From Saprospiraceae bacterium (GTDB taxonomy: Bacteria > Bacteroidota > Bacteroidia > Chitinophagales > Saprospiraceae): 64,000 nt of DNA. Shown in pieces: positions 24,163 to 32,071 of the stretch. Below the pieces are notes generated by a model. It was not told the DNA's origin and made no database searches. It saw nothing but the letters and a program-made list of their open reading frames with translations. Within the stretch, counting starts at the first letter, position 1, and each line of letters starts with the position of its first letter. The position numbers and the translations under genes were made by a program. The DNA lies in the NCBI GenBank assembly GCA_041392805.1, contig JAWKLJ010000001.1, forward strand, positions 3,224,001-3,288,000, written 5' to 3'.

Positions 24163-26058
24163 ATGAGCGACTTTATCAAACACGAATGCGGCATAGCCCT
24201 TGTTCGCCTTCTTAAACCACTTGAATTTTACCAGGAAAAATATGGCTCTGCGCTATATGGCTTGGAAAAACTGCGGCTTTTAATGCAGAAGCAGCGGAAT
24301 CGTGGCCAAGATGGCGCCGGTATTGCAACCATCAAACTAAATGCCGAACCGGGGACCAAGTACATCAGCCGCAGGCGTAGCAATGCCACCAATTATTTGG
24401 ATGATCTATTTGGTCAAATTTATAAAAAACATTTCGAAGCGCTCACGGCAGAACAAAAAAATAACGCCCAATGGCTGAAGGCCAACAAACCATACGTGGG
24501 GGAGTTGCTACTCGGCCACCTGCGCTATGGAACCCATGGAGACAATACCATAGAAACCTGCCACCCTTTTCTTCGCCAAAACAACTGGGTCAACCGAAAC
24601 CTTATCCTCGCAGGTAACTTTAACTTGACCAACGTAGATGAACTTTTTGCCGAACTGGTCGAACTCGGCCAATATCCCAAAGAAGTCTCTGATACAGTTA
24701 CCGTACTCGAAAAAATCGGTCACTTCCTGGATGACGAAGTGCAGCGCTTACATACCTGGTTCAAACCGGATGGCTACACCAACATTGAAATCAACGAACT
24801 CATTTTTGAGAACCTCGATGTTCACCGGTTGCTCCGCAGAGCGAGTCGTAAGTTTGACGGAGGTTATGTAATGACCGGATTGATAGGACATGGGGATGCT
24901 TTTGTGATGCGTGACCCCGAGGGTATCCGCCCCGCTTTTTTCTACCAGGACGAGGAGGTGGTCGTTGTCGCATCAGAACGCCCTGCCATCCAAACGGCTT
25001 TTGATGTACACATTTCCAAGGTGCAGGAGCTTCAGCCGGGAAACGCACTAGTCGTAAAATACAATGGAAAAATTATTGATAAACCCTTCATTGAAAAAAG
25101 AAAACGATCTGCCTGTTCTTTTGAACGTATTTACTTTTCCAGGGGTACAGATCGAGACATCTATCTCGAACGGAAAAAACTGGGTGAACTACTTGCTAAA
25201 GATGTATTAGAAGCGGTTAATTACGACTTCGACCATACCGTTTTCTCTTTTGTCCCTAATACGGCGGAGACCGCCTTTTTCGGCCTGATGGAAGGCATCG
25301 AAAAGGAATTAAATGAAATTAAAAAAGAGAAAATACTACAGCTGGACAAAGAATCGAAACCCAAAAAACTCGAAAAGATACTCTCCAAAAAGGCCAGGAT
25401 TGAAAAAATTGTCGTGAAGGATGATAAACAACGAACCTTTATTGCGGACACGACTTCCCGTGGCCAAATGGTCTCTCACGTCTATGATGTGACCTACGGT
25501 ATTGTCGAAAATGAAAAAGACACTTTGGTTTTACTGGACGACTCCATCGTTCGGGGCACTACGCTTCGAGATAGTATTCTGCAAATGGTTTCCCGGCTGA
25601 GACCCAAGAAAATCATCATCGTTTCCTCAGCTCCCCAAATACGTTATCCAGACTGTTACGGCATCGATATGTCGAAGATGAACAACTTTGTCGCTTTTAT
25701 GGCTTTAGTAGAATTGCTAAAAGAAAATGGGAAGGAGGATTTGCTTAAAGAAACCTATAAGCGATGTAAAATTCAAGAGAACTTGCCTAAGTCCGAGATA
25801 AAGAATGAAGTAAAAGCACTTTACGAAGCGTTCACCTACGAAGAAATTTCTGCCAAAATAGCTGAAATTGTAAAACCCAAAGGAATCAAACCCAAGGTAG
25901 AAATCATTTACCAAACGGTGGAAAACCTACAGAAGGCTTGCCCTAAAAATAATGGGGACTGGTATTTTTCAGGGAATTACCCTACCGCTGGTGGCCATAA
26001 AGTTGTTAACAAAGCCTTTATTAATTATATGGAGGGCCGAGACGAAAGAGCGTATTAG
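24163..26058 (+). CDS. purF: Amidophosphoribosyltransferase
   Basis: This enzyme makes 5-phosphoribosylamine from PRPP and glutamine, the first step of purine synthesis. The N-terminal class II glutaminase domain has the nucleophile in HECGIAL at residue 9, RNRGQDGAGIATI, the LLGHLRYGTHG stretch and AGNFNLTN. The PRTase domain has the PRPP loop VLLDDSIVRGTTLRDSI at ~460-476. At 631 residues it is longer than the ~470-505 of E. coli and B. subtilis enzymes; extra pieces are a region near 80-105 and a lysine-rich insertion near 385-425, plus a C-terminal ~90 residues. Because the cysteine must become N-terminal, the first eight residues would need removal as a short propeptide, as known for the Bacillus enzyme. 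It has its own promoter-like element. Confidence 0.93.
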   Translation: MSDFIKHECGIALVRLLKPLEFYQEKYGSALYGLEKLRLLMQKQRNRGQDGAGIATIKLNAEPGTKYISRRRSNATNYLDDLFGQIYKKHFEALTAEQKNNAQWLKANKPYVGELLLGHLRYGTHGDNTIETCHPFLRQNNWVNRNLILAGNFNLTNVDELFAELVELGQYPKEVSDTVTVLEKIGHFLDDEVQRLHTWFKPDGYTNIEINELIFENLDVHRLLRRASRKFDGGYVMTGLIGHGDAFVMRDPEGIRPAFFYQDEEVVVVASERPAIQTAFDVHISKVQELQPGNALVVKYNGKIIDKPFIEKRKRSACSFERIYFSRGTDRDIYLERKKLGELLAKDVLEAVNYDFDHTVFSFVPNTAETAFFGLMEGIEKELNEIKKEKILQLDKESKPKKLEKILSKKARIEKIVVKDDKQRTFIADTTSRGQMVSHVYDVTYGIVENEKDTLVLLDDSIVRGTTLRDSILQMVSRLRPKKIIIVSSAPQIRYPDCYGIDMSKMNNFVAFMALVELLKENGKEDLLKETYKRCKIQENLPKSEIKNEVKALYEAFTYEEISAKIAEIVKPKGIKPKVEIIYQTVENLQKACPKNNGDWYFSGNYPTAGGHKVVNKAFINYMEGRDERAY

Positions 26059-26063
26059 ACGCT

Positions 26064-27776
26064 TTAAATCCTAAAGGGTGCTTCGAAAATACGCGTATTG
26101 CCTTTGCTATCCCATACCTCCAATCGCAACTGGTGTTCTCCCGTAGGAATGCGCCCGTCAAACTGATGGGTAAGCCGGTTATTTTTTAAATCATATACCA
26201 ATAAGATCCATTGGCCATCAACCGAGCCACGAAAGCGAAGGTCTTTGGTCAGTCCAGCCGTTGAGACATTATCCTTTATCGTAAAACTCATTTCACTATA
26301 GGTCCGCATATCTGGCTTAAAGCGATGCATTTGAATAGTTGGAGCTATGGTATCTACCATAATGCAAAAATCACCTAGTGTTCTCACTTGGGTCTTGAGC
26401 ATTCCGCCCTCCCATTCCCCGCCATAGTTTACAATCCTATTGTCATTGGTACAATTAGCAATAAAGGCTTTGTTTCTTAGTTCCTCGGGAAGGCGAGTGG
26501 GACGTATAGCCAGGTCATAATATAAATGAATCGGGGTCCTATCATCATGCAAATGATGAACATTAGAATAAATATCCTTGGCGGGATCTTCTACCGACTC
26601 ATACCACAGGTACAAATTTTCGTATAGGGTTCCGTTGGGCATATACACATAAAAAGCCCCATTGTTAATGATATTTTCCTCATGGTAGGGCAGTATATAA
26701 TTATAGGCGCTGGGGGTGACTTCCTTGGGGTTCTGCCTTTGTTTAACCCAAAAACGCAGGCGCGTAACATTGCCCTCCACATCTTTGGCCTCCATGACCA
26801 CTTTAACGGCTTTTTTATCATTAACTAAAATCACTCCCTTCCTTTGCTGGTGTTTGTAAATACTCAATTTATTCCCAGGCAGCCCAAAGGTGCGATTAAA
26901 ATAGCTTTTAGCTGTGACTTGTTCTTCGTAATCGAGGTGTGCATTGAGGTAGCGTAACTCATCAAAGCCAAAAGCGTCCATAGTGTAATTATAGACCAAT
27001 GAATCCGATACAAACATGTCCAGCGCATAGATTCCATTCCAATTGCTGACGCCATTCATATGGTCATAGACCTTTAGGCCAAAACCAACATTAGCCTGAT
27101 TCACATAAACGGTATCCCCTTTGAGTCCCATCCAACTGCCTTTGGAAAAAAGGCCGTAAGAGGTAGCTTGCTGGGTTTCAACTTGGTTATTGAGTTCGTA
27201 CACCCTCAATTGATGCATTTGAGGGCGCTGTGTATCGGGAACATCCAATCCAAACAATAGGGGATTGATGGCCTTTTCTGTTTCGGAATCCCGAATTTCG
27301 AAATGAAGGTGAGGACCAAAAGAATAACCGGTTGTACCCATCTCACCTATTGTCTCGCCTTTTTTGACGGGGAATTGTGTTGCTTCAGGGTAAAGGTCTA
27401 TTTCGAACTGTTGGTTTTGGTACTGTGTACTTTTTACATAATCAGCAATGGCAGAAGAAAATTTATTCATGTGGGCATAGACCGAGGTATAGCCGTTGGG
27501 GTGCTTGATATACAATACATTACCATATCCGCCAGACTCCACTTTAATGCGGAAAACAAATCCATCTGCCACCGCAAGCAAGGGGATGCCTATGGCCCCT
27601 TTGATATCAATACCTGAATGAAAGTGATTGGCGCGCAACTCACCAAAAGTACCAGAAAGGCGCAAAGGAATATTTACGGGTGCACCGAAATAATCAGTTG
27701 GATAAGGTTCATCAACTTTAAATCCAAGGCACAAAATAGTAGCTATTATTGCCAAAGGCCAAAACCGAACTTGCAT
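26064..27776 (-). CDS. M23-family metallopeptidase (LytM-like, secreted)
   Basis: A signal peptide (MQVRFWPLAIIATILCLGFKV) is followed by an M23 peptidase domain with both zinc motifs: HFHSGIDIKG (HxxxD, ~residues 52-61) and HLHFEIRD (~157-164); GEMGTTGYSFGPH lies before the second. The remaining ~400 residues are beta-rich, with KVVMEAKDVEGNVTRLRFWV and a final Ig-like segment (LRLEVWDSKGNTRIFEAPF). M23 enzymes cut peptidoglycan cross-links or act as division/envelope factors. The large C-terminal region is common in Bacteroidota members of this type and is probably for substrate or partner binding. The gene converges on purF with only five bases between stops. Confidence 0.92.
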   Translation of the reverse strand: MQVRFWPLAIIATILCLGFKVDEPYPTDYFGAPVNIPLRLSGTFGELRANHFHSGIDIKGAIGIPLLAVADGFVFRIKVESGGYGNVLYIKHPNGYTSVYAHMNKFSSAIADYVKSTQYQNQQFEIDLYPEATQFPVKKGETIGEMGTTGYSFGPHLHFEIRDSETEKAINPLLFGLDVPDTQRPQMHQLRVYELNNQVETQQATSYGLFSKGSWMGLKGDTVYVNQANVGFGLKVYDHMNGVSNWNGIYALDMFVSDSLVYNYTMDAFGFDELRYLNAHLDYEEQVTAKSYFNRTFGLPGNKLSIYKHQQRKGVILVNDKKAVKVVMEAKDVEGNVTRLRFWVKQRQNPKEVTPSAYNYILPYHEENIINNGAFYVYMPNGTLYENLYLWYESVEDPAKDIYSNVHHLHDDRTPIHLYYDLAIRPTRLPEELRNKAFIANCTNDNRIVNYGGEWEGGMLKTQVRTLGDFCIMVDTIAPTIQMHRFKPDMRTYSEMSFTIKDNVSTAGLTKDLRFRGSVDGQWILLVYDLKNNRLTHQFDGRIPTGEHQLRLEVWDSKGNTRIFEAPFRI

Positions 27777-27821
27777 TATATTTATTTATTGTACTGCAAA
27801 CACTGCAAAAAGAACGAAAAT

Positions 27822-28508
27822 CTATTGCCAGTGGGCCGTACTGATTTTTTCTTTTTTATTCTTTTCTAAGTACCCTAAAAAATCATGTCTTGAAATGTTC
27901 CGTGCGCCAAGGCTCCCCAGGTGCTTGGTTTGTTGCTGGCAATCAATGAGCCAATAACCTTCTTTGACCAGGCGTTGGACAAGGCTAATCATACCAAATT
28001 TGGAAGCATTGCTTTGTCGGGCAAACATTGACTCTCCAAAAAAAACTTTACCCAATGCAATGCCATATAATCCGCCCACTAGCTGGTCCTCCGCCCAAAC
28101 TTCTACGGAATGTGCATATCCCAATTCATGTAATTGGACATAAGCTTCCAACATACTTTGCGTTATCCAGGTTCCGTGCTGCCCCTGCCGGCTCCTATCA
28201 ACCGTTTGACAGGCCTTCATTACCTCTGCAAAACACTGATCAAAGGTAAGCCTAAATTTTTGCTGATTAAAATACGGACGCATACTTCGCGACACCTTCA
28301 GTTCAGCGGGAAAAAGAACAAAACGTGGATTTGGCGACCACCAAATAATCTCCTCACCAGGGTTAAACCAGGGAAAGATGCCATGCTGATAGGCCAATAA
28401 CAAGCGCTCAGAAGACAAATCTCCTCCGATCGCCAAGACACCATTGGGATCAGCCAAGGACGGATGTGGAAACAATAATTTCTCTTGATCTAACCAAAAT
28501 ACCGGCAT
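27822..28508 (-). CDS. aat: Leucyl/phenylalanyl-tRNA--protein transferase
   Basis: The enzyme adds Leu or Phe to proteins with N-terminal Arg or Lys, marking them for ClpS-ClpAP degradation. Its 228 residues contain the family hallmarks: the N-terminal FPHPSLADPNGVLAIGGDLS, GIFPWFNPGEEIIWWSPNPR, GTWITQSMLEAY, YAHSVEVWAEDQLVGGLYG and GKVFFGESMFARQSNASK. The C-terminal WLIDCQQQTKHLGSLGARNISR is also typical. The neighbouring upstream gene on the same strand is clpS, so the two N-degron components are clustered, with 74 bases between them. Confidence 0.97.
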   Translation of the reverse strand: MPVFWLDQEKLLFPHPSLADPNGVLAIGGDLSSERLLLAYQHGIFPWFNPGEEIIWWSPNPRFVLFPAELKVSRSMRPYFNQQKFRLTFDQCFAEVMKACQTVDRSRQGQHGTWITQSMLEAYVQLHELGYAHSVEVWAEDQLVGGLYGIALGKVFFGESMFARQSNASKFGMISLVQRLVKEGYWLIDCQQQTKHLGSLGARNISRHDFLGYLEKNKKEKISTAHWQ

Positions 28509-28582
28509 TTTTTTAGGCTCTTGGAGAAAAAATTAAAGGCCTGTGGAAAGAAAGAAAATGTTATCGGGGCTCTCTATACCCG

Positions 28583-28888
28583 CTAAGCTCCTCCTTCAAT
28601 AACGGCAGAAAGTCCGCGATCTACCAGGGCGTCTTTTTTAGGTTTTAAAACCGATTTTGGCGCTGTTTTCACGGTAGCTTTTCCTTTAAAATGGATCAAA
28701 AGCGCCAATTGTTCTGCCTGTTCTGGTGAATGATGAAGCACTTCCATAAAACATTGGATTACCCAGTCGAAAGTATTTTGATCATCATTGTAGACAACGA
28801 GCTGAGCATGCTCACCTTTGCCCGTGTCAGCAATTTCATCTTCGACAATGACTTCTTCCAATTCCTCTACCTTATGGAATGTCAACAT
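28583..28888 (-). CDS. clpS: ClpS, adaptor of the Clp protease
   Basis: The 101-residue protein has the ClpS core: LVVYNDDQNTFDWVIQCFMEVLHHSPEQAEQLALLIHFKGKATVKT. In the E. coli protein the corresponding residues (VNDDxTPMxFV and the HxxG) bind N-terminal hydrophobic residues. Here NDDQNTFDWVI replaces NDDYTPMEFV, so the motif is conserved but shorter in the methionine position, and the usual histidine of HxxGxA is present (HFKGKA). It delivers N-degron substrates to ClpA/C. It lies upstream of aat, which makes those substrates. The C-terminus (SVLKPKKDALVDRGLSAVIEGG) is longer and lysine-rich where the usual protein ends VE-rich. Confidence 0.9.
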   Translation of the reverse strand: MLTFHKVEELEEVIVEDEIADTGKGEHAQLVVYNDDQNTFDWVIQCFMEVLHHSPEQAEQLALLIHFKGKATVKTAPKSVLKPKKDALVDRGLSAVIEGGA

Positions 28889-28933
28889 AAGCGACCTTCA
28901 TTTTATGGTTCTCTGAAAAAATTGTGATTCTGA

Positions 28934-29025
28934 GTCAAGGGAAAGCAACAGGCACCGCTTCCTTGCTCCTCCGCTAAAGCTTCGGCGCACGCGGATGGTT
29001 GCTTTAGCCTTTCACTTGATCACAA
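28934..29025. repeat. Stem-loop region sharing a 16-base block with the dgcN hairpin
   Basis: GTTGCTTTAGCC (from 28999) can pair imperfectly with GGGAAAGCAAC (28939-28949). CTTTAGCCTTTCACTT at 29002-29017 is identical to 3484-3499, and AGCTTCGGC at 28978-28986 is identical to 3469-3477, in the same order and spacing order. This looks like a second copy of a small dispersed hairpin element. It lies downstream of the peroxiredoxin gene and upstream of clpS. Confidence 0.5.
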
Positions 29026-29092
29026 AAAATGCCAGAGCAGTAAAATAGTCAGAGAAGGTTGTTAAACCCTGAAAAACATGACAATATTATAA

Positions 29093-29563
29093 CTAGTTGA
29101 GTGTTGATAAAGTTGCCTTAACTGCTTCAAAATTAGGTAATTCACCTGCATTTTCCAACACTTCAGCATAGCGAATAACCCCTGACTTATCAATAACAAA
29201 AGCGGATCGTTTGGCAACGCCTTTCATCCCCATGACAAATTCTTCGTATAAGGCATCGTAAGCTACAGCCGTTTCTTTATTATAGTCGGATAATAAGGGG
29301 AAGTTTAGTCTTTGTTCCGCTTTGAATTTATCTAAGGTGAACAAGGTGTCAACAGAGATTGCCAAAATTTGCGCGTCTAACCCTTCATAATCTGCAATAT
29401 TATCACGCATACTACAGAGCTCTGTCGTGCATACACCTGTGAAAGCTAAAGGAAAAAATAATAGTACTACATTTTTTCCCTCAAAATCAGCTAGCGATAC
29501 TTCTTTTTTTTCAGAAGAATAAAGCGTAAAAGCAGGAGCTTTGTCTCCAATTTGTACAGCCAT
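29093..29563 (-). CDS. Peroxiredoxin (AhpC/TSA family)
   Basis: The 156-residue enzyme has the thioredoxin-fold motif LLFFPLAFTGVCTTELCSMRD: P38, T42 and the peroxidatic cysteine C45, with a second cysteine at C50 that may resolve it, as in atypical two-cysteine or BCP/AhpE-like peroxiredoxins. AFVIDKSGVIRYAEV and the arginine region follow. It reduces peroxides in the cytoplasm. It is monocistronic; a -7 element TACCTTTG lies just upstream. Which reductant it uses is not visible. Confidence 0.93.
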   Translation of the reverse strand: MAVQIGDKAPAFTLYSSEKKEVSLADFEGKNVVLLFFPLAFTGVCTTELCSMRDNIADYEGLDAQILAISVDTLFTLDKFKAEQRLNFPLLSDYNKETAVAYDALYEEFVMGMKGVAKRSAFVIDKSGVIRYAEVLENAGELPNFEAVKATLSTLN

Positions 29564-29893
29564 TATATGGAATTTTTAAGTCAGAATTTAACACAGATGC
29601 GCAAAGGTAGTCCTTTTGTCTTTATTTTGAGACAGGATTCGCTTTTTTTTCGAGATTCCACCGCATAGAAAATCAAAAAATCTTCTTGATAACGCTCTAC
29701 ATAGAGCCTTATTTGGCGAAAGACTAAAATTGCTAAAATTTTACTTATTTTCATCCTGTCAAAATAAGTTCTCTGACTTTTTTTTTGCGCTATTCAACAA
29801 AAATCCTTGTTCAAGGCTCCCATTCAATCACTTAGGATTTTCGTATTGAGTTGACCATAAAAAAGGCCTGAGAACGTCAAAACAAAGCAACAT
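29564..29893. other. Divergent intergenic region, peroxiredoxin/YeiH
   Basis: The 330 bases are AT-rich and non-coding. They hold the minus-strand promoter element of the peroxiredoxin gene (29602-29609), a small palindrome GCTCTA-CA-TAGAGC (29693-29706) and an inverted repeat: TTATTTTG-AGACAGGAT (29622-29638) against ATCCTGT-CAAAATAA (29753-29767), which match except for two inserted bases. I found no convincing promoter for the YeiH gene. Confidence 0.6.
29602..29609 (-). promoter_or_regulatory. Peroxiredoxin -7 element TACCTTTG (minus strand)
   Basis: The minus-strand TACCTTTG matches the Bacteroidota consensus and lies ~40 bases before the start codon. No TTTG lies at exactly 19-20 bases upstream. 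Confidence 0.5.
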
Positions 29894-31591
29894 ATGTCTA
29901 AAACCAACTTACTAAAACGAGAAGATTATTGGGCGATTTGGATCGGCCTTTTTTTGCTTTTCTTCGGCTTGATTGTTTTCTTCTTGAACCCTCCTGAAAA
30001 AATGGACACGATCCACAAGGAGTTAAGCGCCCAATTAGCATTAGAAGAAGCTAAGGCTCCATTCCAAACGATGGGATGGTATAAAATCTTTGACCAGCAA
30101 CAAAAGATAAAGGGGAGTAGTGAACCCATCGGGAAATTCCTCCTACAGTTAACCAATAAACCAGCGGGATGGAAAAATAACCCGCTCGAATCTTTCCTGA
30201 TGACGGCAAACCAAGCCAAGGCCAAGCAGGAAAAAATAGCCCAACAATACCAGACGGCCCTCACCGCTGAAGAAACCAACAAAGCCGCTGCTATCCAAGC
30301 CGAACAATTGGCGGCTGAAAGCCAATACCAAGATGCGGCCAAAAATTTGGCCGCAGAAACAGCCATCAAAAGTTGGCGAGAATCATTAGATACCCTAAAG
30401 GCTACTAAAAAGAAGTATGATACCAAAGCGTTTAATTTGCTTCCCTGGCTACTGGTTTTAGCTGTGGTATTAGGTCTTCTTTTTGCCACAGCAAGCTGGT
30501 TTATGGAAATCTCCTTCTGGCGTTTTTTAGGCGGATTTTCCTTTGTTTTCCTGATCGGTACCCTTTCCTATTTTTTAGGAGGACAGGCCACTATGAAAAC
30601 CATTGGTTTTGGTTATGCAGCCTGGGCCATCGTAATCGGACTGCTCATCAGTAATACGGTAGGTACGCCAGAATGGGTAAAACCGGCGCTAACTACCGAA
30701 TTATATATCAAAACGGGCCTTGTGCTTTTAGGTGCTGAAATTTTATTGGGTAAAATATTGGCCATTGGACTCCCAGGTATTTTTGTGGCTTGGGTGGTTA
30801 CACCTATTGTATTAGTTAGTACTTTTTGGTTTGGACAAAAAATCCTGAAAATTTCTTCCAAGTCGCTAAACATTACGATATCTGCAGATATGTCCGTGTG
30901 TGGCGTATCCGCCGCGGTAGCCACCGCTGCCGCCAGCAAGGCCTCCAAAGAAGAACTAACGATAGCCGTGGGGCTCTCCATGATATTTACGTCCGTCATG
31001 ATGATTGTAATGCCCGCGGTAATTAATGCCCTGGGGCTACCAGAGGTATTAGGAGGAGCCTGGATAGGTGGAACTATAGATGCTACGGGTGCCGTTGTCG
31101 CCGCAGGCGCTTTCCTTGGTGAAAAAGCCTTAAATGTAGCTGCTACTATAAAAATGATTCAAAATATGCTGATTGGCGTCATCGCCTTTGGCGTAGCCAT
31201 TTACTTTGCGACAAAAGAGGAGAACAACGGTGAAACCAATATCGGATGGGGCGAAATATGGCGGCGTTTCCCCAAATTCATCTTAGGCTTTATGGGTGCA
31301 TCCGTTCTTTTTTCTATTATCTATGCGGGTATTGGTCCAGACAAGGCTTATGCTTTGATCGACCAAGGTGTAATTGGAGGCTTTACCAAGCATATCAGAG
31401 ATTGGTTGTTCTGCCTGGCTTTTGTCAGCATTGGTCTATCTATTAATTTCAAAGCCTTAAAGGGACATTTCACCGGAGGAAAACCGCTTATTTTATACCT
31501 GGTTGGACAAAGTTTCAACCTTGCTTTGACTTTATTAATGGCCTATATCATGTTTTATTTGGTATTCCCCGGTGTGACCGCACAGATTTAG
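29894..31591 (+). CDS. YeiH-family putative sulfate/anion exporter with long N-terminal extension
   Basis: The C-terminal ~390 residues match the YeiH (PF03601) membrane family: LYIKTGLVLLGAEILLGKI, SADMSVCGVSAAVATAAASKASKEELTIAVGLSMIFT, GGAWIGGTIDATGAVVAAGAFLG and CLAFVSIGLSINFKAL. Usual members have ~340-420 residues. Here ~180 residues precede it: a first membrane helix (~13-31, IWIGLFLLFFGLIVFFL), then a polar domain, and an Ala/Gln/Glu/Lys-rich helix (~95-175) likely to form a coiled coil before the next membrane helix. This part may be a soluble sensor or oligomerisation domain. The substrate is unproven. The TAG stop is formed with the edge of an inserted element. Confidence 0.88.
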   Translation: MSKTNLLKREDYWAIWIGLFLLFFGLIVFFLNPPEKMDTIHKELSAQLALEEAKAPFQTMGWYKIFDQQQKIKGSSEPIGKFLLQLTNKPAGWKNNPLESFLMTANQAKAKQEKIAQQYQTALTAEETNKAAAIQAEQLAAESQYQDAAKNLAAETAIKSWRESLDTLKATKKKYDTKAFNLLPWLLVLAVVLGLLFATASWFMEISFWRFLGGFSFVFLIGTLSYFLGGQATMKTIGFGYAAWAIVIGLLISNTVGTPEWVKPALTTELYIKTGLVLLGAEILLGKILAIGLPGIFVAWVVTPIVLVSTFWFGQKILKISSKSLNITISADMSVCGVSAAVATAAASKASKEELTIAVGLSMIFTSVMMIVMPAVINALGLPEVLGGAWIGGTIDATGAVVAAGAFLGEKALNVAATIKMIQNMLIGVIAFGVAIYFATKEENNGETNIGWGEIWRRFPKFILGFMGASVLFSIIYAGIGPDKAYALIDQGVIGGFTKHIRDWLFCLAFVSIGLSINFKALKGHFTGGKPLILYLVGQSFNLALTLLMAYIMFYLVFPGVTAQI

Positions 31592-31806
31592 AGCATGTTT
31601 GGAGGTCACCCTTTATTCACGGCCTTTATAGTGATTTATGGTGTTCATGAATCTCCCAAGGTCGATTTGGGCCTAAAACTATCCCTTTTTCGCTGATACT
31701 TCGTTACTTTTTTCGTCCGTACCGAAGGGTATGAACTTCAAAAAGTGCCTAGTCTCAGCGAAAAATTGACACTTTTTGCCTCCAAAAGCGACCTCCAAAC
31801 ATGCTC
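31591..31806. mobile_element. MITE-like element with 17-bp inverted ends and TTA target duplication
   Basis: GAGCATGTTTGGAGGTC (31591-31607) is repeated in inverted form at 31790-31806. TTA precedes the left end (31588-31590) and follows the right end (31807-31809), a probable 3-bp target duplication of the TNA type known for IS5-like (IS1031 group) transposition. No gene lies within its 216 bases. Removing the element and one TTA would leave the transporter stop immediately in front of the AGGAG ribosome-binding site of the next gene. Confidence 0.8.
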
Positions 31807-31819
31807 TTAGGAGAAATGA

Positions 31820-32071
31820 ATGAATATTCTTATTTTAAATTACGGTATGAAACCATATATGAAGTTAGGGCTAGGAATACTTGGGATTATCGTATTCATT
31901 TGGGTCATTGTTCCCTTTTTAACGCGCGGGAAGCAAGCGACGGTGGTAAGGCAATTTATAGAAAAGAGAGATATAAATGCCGGGGCTTTATTTTATACAG
32001 ACAGTCCTGAAGCGGGGCGTGCCATTTATTACATGCAAAAAAATGATATAGTCACCTATGAATCTAAGTGA
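31820..32071 (+). CDS. Small membrane-anchored hypothetical protein, upstream partner of MscS channel
   Basis: The start at 31820 is supported by AGGAG (31809-31813) six bases ahead, rare for this genome; the ATG at 31847 is a possible internal start. The 83-residue protein has one membrane segment (LGLGILGIIVFIWVIVPFL) and a short soluble part ending GALFYTDSPEAGRAIYYMQKNDIVTYES. I do not recognise it. It overlaps the next gene, a mechanosensitive channel, by 14 bases, so they are cotranscribed and translated together, and may function together. A different frame starting at 31816 reads through the same place but lacks this overlap logic. Confidence 0.68.
   Translation: MNILILNYGMKPYMKLGLGILGIIVFIWVIVPFLTRGKQATVVRQFIEKRDINAGALFYTDSPEAGRAIYYMQKNDIVTYESK

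Noticed and set aside
31816..32010. Alternative frame starting MNEYSYFKLRY upstream of the MscS gene
   Set aside because: It ends before the channel gene and lacks a membrane segment; the frame at 31820 has the AGGAG at the same distance, a clear membrane helix and overlaps the channel start.
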